This document shows positions 6,117-9,275 of a stretch of DNA of 9,275 nt, one piece after another. A program made the translations under genes and the position numbers. This stretch comes from Candidatus Latescibacterota bacterium (GTDB taxonomy: Bacteria; JAAXHH01; JABIQT01). The notes beneath the pieces are model-generated. The model saw only the letters and a list, made by a program, of their open reading frames with translations. It was not told where the DNA came from and did no database searches. The stretch is taken from the NCBI GenBank assembly GCA_018667995.1, contig JABIQT010000529.1, forward strand, positions 1-9,275, in the 5' to 3' direction. Positions within the stretch are counted from its first letter, which is position 1, and each line of letters opens with the position of its first letter.

Positions 6117-6989
6117 TTGAAAGGTATTATACTCGCCGGTGGATCCGGCACGCGGCTATTTCCGCTTACGAGAGTGGTCAGTAAGCAGTTGCTGCCCATT
6201 TACGATAAGCCAATGATTTACTACCCTCTCTCCATTCAGATGTTAGCTGGAATTCGAGAGGTTCTGATCATATCCACCCCCCACGACCTTCCGCAATTCA
6301 AGGAATTACTGGGAGACGGCTCCCAGTTAGGGATGTCCTTTTCATATGCCGAACAGGCACGTCCTGAGGGGATTGCACAGGCGTTTACAATAGGGGCACC
6401 GTTTATTGGTCAGGACACGGTCTCTCTCGTGCTGGGTGACAACATTCTATACGGCCATGGCCTTGGAAAAATCCTACAGAGCGCTGGCGGAATATCCGAT
6501 GGCGCCCTGGTCTTCGGTTATTCTGTGACCGATCCAGAACGGTACGGTGTGGTTGCCTTCGATGAATCAGGAAAAGCAACCAGCATAGAAGAAAAACCAG
6601 CGAATCCAAAATCGAGGTATGCGGTAACCGGCCTCTATTTTTACGACAACAGCGTGGTAGACATTGCCCAGAACCTCGCACCTTCCCCGCGTGGCGAGTT
6701 GGAGATAACAGATGTAAACGTGGAATATCTCAAGCGTGGGGCCCTTAAGGTCGAGAAACTAGGCCGCGGATTCTGCTGGTTGGACACGGGCACGCACGAG
6801 GCGCTTCAGATGGCTTCCAGCTATGTCCAGGCCGTGCAGGAACGCCAGGGATTAAAGATTGCCTGCGTGGAGGAAATCGCATTTCACCAGGGATACATTG
6901 ATGCCGCACAGCTTGAAGAAACTGCACAGGTTATGCTGAAGAACGCCTATGGCAAGTATCTGATGGAGTTGCTCGAAGAATCTCGGTAA
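6117..6989 (+). CDS. rmlA: Glucose-1-phosphate thymidylyltransferase RmlA (RfbA)
   Basis: A 290-residue protein, the normal RmlA length, and one I recognise along its whole length. It transfers dTMP from dTTP to glucose-1-phosphate to make dTDP-glucose, the first step to dTDP-L-rhamnose and other dTDP-deoxysugars used in LPS O-antigen, capsule or glycosylated metabolites. Visible motifs are the nucleotide-binding [14 protein letters not shown] (5-18), [19 protein letters not shown] (21-39), the metal-binding VLGDN (105-109, D108), the sugar-site EEKP (158-161), VTGLYFYD (170-177), [10 protein letters not shown] (192-201) and [10 protein letters not shown] (221-230). The start is TTG with a GGAGG ahead of it. 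No rmlB, rmlC or rmlD is nearby; the next gene is a metallophosphoesterase after 44 nt. Function is near certain; the sugar it feeds into is not shown. Confidence 0.96.
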   Translation: MKGIILAGGSGTRLFPLTRVVSKQLLPIYDKPMIYYPLSIQMLAGIREVLIISTPHDLPQFKELLGDGSQLGMSFSYAEQARPEGIAQAFTIGAPFIGQDTVSLVLGDNILYGHGLGKILQSAGGISDGALVFGYSVTDPERYGVVAFDESGKATSIEEKPANPKSRYAVTGLYFYDNSVVDIAQNLAPSPRGELEITDVNVEYLKRGALKVEKLGRGFCWLDTGTHEALQMASSYVQAVQERQGLKIACVEEIAFHQGYIDAAQLEETAQVMLKNAYGKYLMELLEESR

Positions 6990-7033
6990 GCGCATATAAC
7001 GTGGTTATTTCGGAATCGCAATAAAGAGGTATC

Positions 7034-8020
7034 ATGTCAGTGACGGAGTCAAAAGATAGAACATCGCACCATGTGCCCTTAGTCCTGGAGGAATGTGGCC
7101 AGAATGGCAAGGGTCGGCGGTCCAGAGCCCTTGCGGAACGTCAGCGACATGAGGCAAGGATGTACAAGGCCCATAAGATGTCGTTGCTGCGGTCTTGTGT
7201 TGACCCGGGCATGATTCTGCGTGTTGGCCTCGCCGTCACAGGACTGCGGGGATGGGCCGCAAAAAATGCCATGTCTCATTGGCATAGAAAGCTCGTATTT
7301 GAGTATGAATCTCTTCCGGCAGCATTTGATGGATTTCGTATCCTCCACTTGACAGACCTGCACATAAACTGCCGTCCCGAACTGGCCGATCATATCCACG
7401 ATCAGATCAAAGATGTGCCGGTCGATCTGTGCCTGCTGACGGGGGATTATCTGTTTCGCGTGGGCGAAGGCGAACACGAGGCTCATGAATATATGGAGCA
7501 TGTGATCTCAGGAGTGAAATCCCGAGGAGGATGTATAGGCATTCTGGGGAATCATGACCTGGCTTCCAATGCCACATTTCTCGAGTCGCTTGGTGTAAGG
7601 ATGTTAATCAACGAATCCGTCGAAATACGCATCGGCGAAGACAGCCTCTGGATAGCAGGAGTCGACGATCCCCACGACTATAAATGCGACGACCTACCTG
7701 CTGCCGACCATGAGATTCCTGACGACGCATTCAAGATCCTGATGGCGCACTCGCCAGAGATTTATGAGGAAGCGGCGGACCTCGGCTACCAGCTGTATCT
7801 GTGCGGACACACCCATGCCGGACAAATCCAGATACCGGGTATTGGTCCTCTGATGAGCAAATCCAGAACGCCACGACGCTTTACCCATGGCACATGGCGG
7901 CACAATGACATGTACGGTTATACGAGCTCCGGTATCGGAGCATCCGGGCTGTTTGCCAGGATGTTCTGTCCGCCAGAAATTGGATTAATTGAACTGCGCC
8001 GCAAGGAAAGTGACCGATAA
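7034..8020 (+). CDS. Calcineurin-like metallophosphoesterase (YkuE/YaeI/LpxG type)
   Basis: A 328-residue protein with the full binuclear metallophosphoesterase motif set: D108-x-H110 in LHLTDLHIN, D138 in LLTGDYL, N173-H174 in GILGNHD, H239 in LMAHSPE and H259-x-H261 in LCGHTHAGQ. The tail (YGYTSSGIGASG...EIGLIELR, about 294-322) is that of the YkuE/YaeI/LpxG branch. That branch includes membrane-associated phosphodiesterases and, in Chlamydia, a UDP-2,3-diacylglucosamine pyrophosphatase of lipid A synthesis. Here the ~85 residues before the domain are odd: residues 7-50 are very basic and polar, and only a short, mildly hydrophobic stretch (about 59-74) stands where an anchor helix would be expected. 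AGAGG (7025-7029) lies 4 nt before the ATG. rmlA upstream and a PhyH gene 3 nt downstream suggest one transcript. An envelope role is plausible but inferred. Confidence 0.9.
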   Translation: MSVTESKDRTSHHVPLVLEECGQNGKGRRSRALAERQRHEARMYKAHKMSLLRSCVDPGMILRVGLAVTGLRGWAAKNAMSHWHRKLVFEYESLPAAFDGFRILHLTDLHINCRPELADHIHDQIKDVPVDLCLLTGDYLFRVGEGEHEAHEYMEHVISGVKSRGGCIGILGNHDLASNATFLESLGVRMLINESVEIRIGEDSLWIAGVDDPHDYKCDDLPAADHEIPDDAFKILMAHSPEIYEEAADLGYQLYLCGHTHAGQIQIPGIGPLMSKSRTPRRFTHGTWRHNDMYGYTSSGIGASGLFARMFCPPEIGLIELRRKESDR

Positions 8021-8023
8021 TCT

Positions 8024-8794
8024 ATGTCCAGTCCTATTACATTGACAGGCGATCAGATCGCACAATACGAAGCAAACGGATACCTTGTGGTTCCAGACCT
8101 GTTGACCTCTGATGAAGTATCTACCTTTTTGACCCATGAGCAGGATCCAGCCACAGAGAAGCTTCGGAACGGGCTTTCTACTCATCTGACAGATTCGGCG
8201 TGGGACTATCTCGCACGACATCCTAACGTAGCTGGTGCCGCAAGCCAACTCATCGATGGTGCCCCGCGGATCGTCCAGACCATGTACCTGGCAAAGGCGC
8301 CCGCCAAGGATGGTAAAAAGAAGGGCGGAGCAGGCGTGGCCATGCATCAGGATACCCACTATCTGCCCACAGAACCAAACACCTTGATGGCTTGCTGGAT
8401 TGCCATGAGCGACACCGATGCAGAAAACGGCGGACTGTGGGTCGTGCCCGGCAGCCACAAGACGAATCTTCGCGATACACACCTCAATCGTGATAGTGAA
8501 GAGCACGCAAGTTGGGTGACTGATCACGACATGAAGTCGGCAGATGGTCGTGAATGGACACAGAAATTCTATTCGTTTACCATCGACGGCATAGATCAAG
8601 AAGACTTGGTGCCCTTGACCGTACCACGGGGCGCGGGCGTATTCTTTACAAGTATGACGATTCACGGATCATACGCCAACTCCTCGCAGGATCGTGCTCG
8701 CCTGGCCTTCGCAGTCCACTATGTACGTGATGGTTCTTGGGTCCAGCGGCGAGACGTGCAGGAAACTACTTTGGTTGAATCCTACAGTCTATAA
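8024..8794 (+). CDS. Second phytanoyl-CoA dioxygenase (PhyH) family oxygenase
   Basis: A 256-residue PhyH-fold Fe(II)/2-oxoglutarate oxygenase. The entry motif is QYEANGYLVVPDLLTSDEV (14-32). The iron triad is H108-x-D110 in AMHQDTHY and H214 in MTIHGSYANSS, and the 2-oxoglutarate Arg is R224 or R226 in DRARLAF. ENGGLWVVPGSHK (134-146) is the usual turn. It differs clearly from the other PhyH protein in the window: it has a lysine/glycine-rich loop (AKDGKKKGGAG, 94-104) just before the HxD and a longer insert between the PGSH turn and the distal His (about 147-205). The two are paralogues of different subfamilies, not a recent duplication. The start is 3 nt after the phosphoesterase stop. The only ribosome-like site, AAGGAAAG at 8003-8010, is 13 nt away, so translation may depend on coupling to the gene upstream. 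Substrate unknown. Confidence 0.92.
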   Translation: MSSPITLTGDQIAQYEANGYLVVPDLLTSDEVSTFLTHEQDPATEKLRNGLSTHLTDSAWDYLARHPNVAGAASQLIDGAPRIVQTMYLAKAPAKDGKKKGGAGVAMHQDTHYLPTEPNTLMACWIAMSDTDAENGGLWVVPGSHKTNLRDTHLNRDSEEHASWVTDHDMKSADGREWTQKFYSFTIDGIDQEDLVPLTVPRGAGVFFTSMTIHGSYANSSQDRARLAFAVHYVRDGSWVQRRDVQETTLVESYSL

Positions 8795-8868
8795 ACTTGT
8801 GGGGCAGCAGAGCCTCCATACCAACCTGTACCGGTACGGCCCGCTTCTCACAAGCCAGCGCATCCCGC

Positions 8869-9275
8869 ATGCTACAAACCGTTCATATTCCCAAACTGAT
8901 CATCGCTATAGTTTCCGCAGCTTACTTCCTTGAGACGGCATCTGCCCCTTCCCATTGGCGATTTCTGGATGGCGTCGACCTGATTATCCATGAAGCTGGT
9001 CACGTCATCCTTCTGCCACTTGGACACTTCATGCACATGATCGGTGGAAGCCTGTTTCAACTGCTCGCACCCACTGCATTCGTCGTTCATTTCCACCGCG
9101 AGGAGAACCGATATTCCGCCGCCCTGATACTGTTCTGGGTCGGGCAGAACTTCCTCAATATATCCGTCTATGCGGGGGATGCCATTAGCATGAAACTACC
9201 GTTACTCGGTGGCGCAGACAGTATACATGACTGGAATTTCCTGCTGATCACGCTTGGGCTGCTGGAGTACACGCC
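8869..9275 (+). CDS. Membrane-embedded HEAGH zinc metalloprotease-like protein (3' truncated)
   Basis: An open + frame from ATG at 8869 runs off the right edge after 135 codons, so the C-terminus is missing. An N-terminal hydrophobic helix (LIIAIVSAAYFL, 10-21) is followed by WRFLDGVDLIIHEAGHVILLPLG (30-52), which holds the zinc motif H41-E42-x-x-H45 inside a hydrophobic segment as in membrane proteases of the M50/site-2 type. GGSLFQLLAP (59-68), a second hydrophobic segment around SAALILFWVGQNFLNISVY (83-101) and GGADSIHDWNFLL (114-126) follow. The last carries Asp and His residues that might supply the third zinc ligand. I recognise the general pattern (HEAGH, GGxxxQ, HDW) from uncharacterised bacterial membrane proteins but know no assigned function. 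There is no good ribosome site; an in-frame TTG at 8797 would add 24 residues of unlikely sequence. It follows the PhyH gene by 74 nt. Confidence 0.8.
   Translation, partial: MLQTVHIPKLIIAIVSAAYFLETASAPSHWRFLDGVDLIIHEAGHVILLPLGHFMHMIGGSLFQLLAPTAFVVHFHREENRYSAALILFWVGQNFLNISVYAGDAISMKLPLLGGADSIHDWNFLLITLGLLEYT

Noticed and set aside
6996-7008. ATAAC-GTG-GTTAT hairpin between rmlA and the phosphoesterase gene
   Set aside because: A 5-bp AT-rich stem without a following T-run is too weak to call a terminator.
7985-8665. 226-codon minus-strand open frame opposite the second PhyH gene
   Set aside because: The + strand gene has a complete iron and 2-oxoglutarate site; the minus frame shows only Cys/His-scattered low-plausibility sequence.
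3898-8794. The two PhyH genes as a tandem or recent duplication
   Set aside because: Their sequences differ throughout apart from the fold motifs, including loop insertions, so they are separate subfamilies.

Overview
The window looks like chromosomal DNA from an uncultured, Gram-negative-type heterotrophic bacterium, with base composition a little over 50% GC by eye. All eleven supported genes lie on the + strand. The mix of enolase-superfamily enzymes, phytanoyl-CoA dioxygenase (PhyH) family oxygenases, a VOC protein and a cog3964 amidohydrolase recalls environmental lineages rich in these families (Latescibacterota, Poribacteria, Planctomycetota-like bacteria). That placement is inference from gene content. 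There is no rRNA, tRNA or marker gene here to fix the phylum.

Left part (1-5842), catabolic-looking genes: the C-terminal end of an unrecognised protein (1-294); a divergent enolase-superfamily protein (333-1454) overlapping a VOC/glyoxalase-fold protein by 4 nt (1451-1870); a P-loop kinase-like protein whose Walker A lysine is replaced by valine (1909-2520); a second enolase-superfamily protein, of the mandelate racemase/galactonate dehydratase type with a full catalytic set (2637-3764); a PhyH-type Fe(II)/2-oxoglutarate dioxygenase (3898-4659); and a binuclear-metal amidohydrolase of the cog3964 amidohydrolase/deacetylase type (4679-5842). Together they could remove an acyl group from a hydroxy acid, dehydrate or epimerise acid sugars, and hydroxylate or oxidise a small molecule. 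The substrate cannot be read from sequence.

Middle gap (5843-6116, 274 nt): no gene seen. It holds a perfect 8-bp inverted repeat, smaller dyads and a TTGACA box, and it separates the two gene sets.

Right part (6117-9275), envelope-flavoured genes: rmlA (glucose-1-phosphate thymidylyltransferase, TTG start), a calcineurin-like metallophosphoesterase of the YkuE/YaeI/LpxG type, a second PhyH-type dioxygenase 3 nt downstream, and the start of a membrane-embedded HEAGH zinc metalloprotease-like protein that runs off the window. rmlA stands without rmlB, rmlC or rmlD in view.

I see no mobile element, CRISPR array, tRNA or rRNA. The most unusual items are the lysine-less P-loop protein, the divergent metal site of the first enolase-superfamily protein, and the unclassified HEAGH protein at the right edge.
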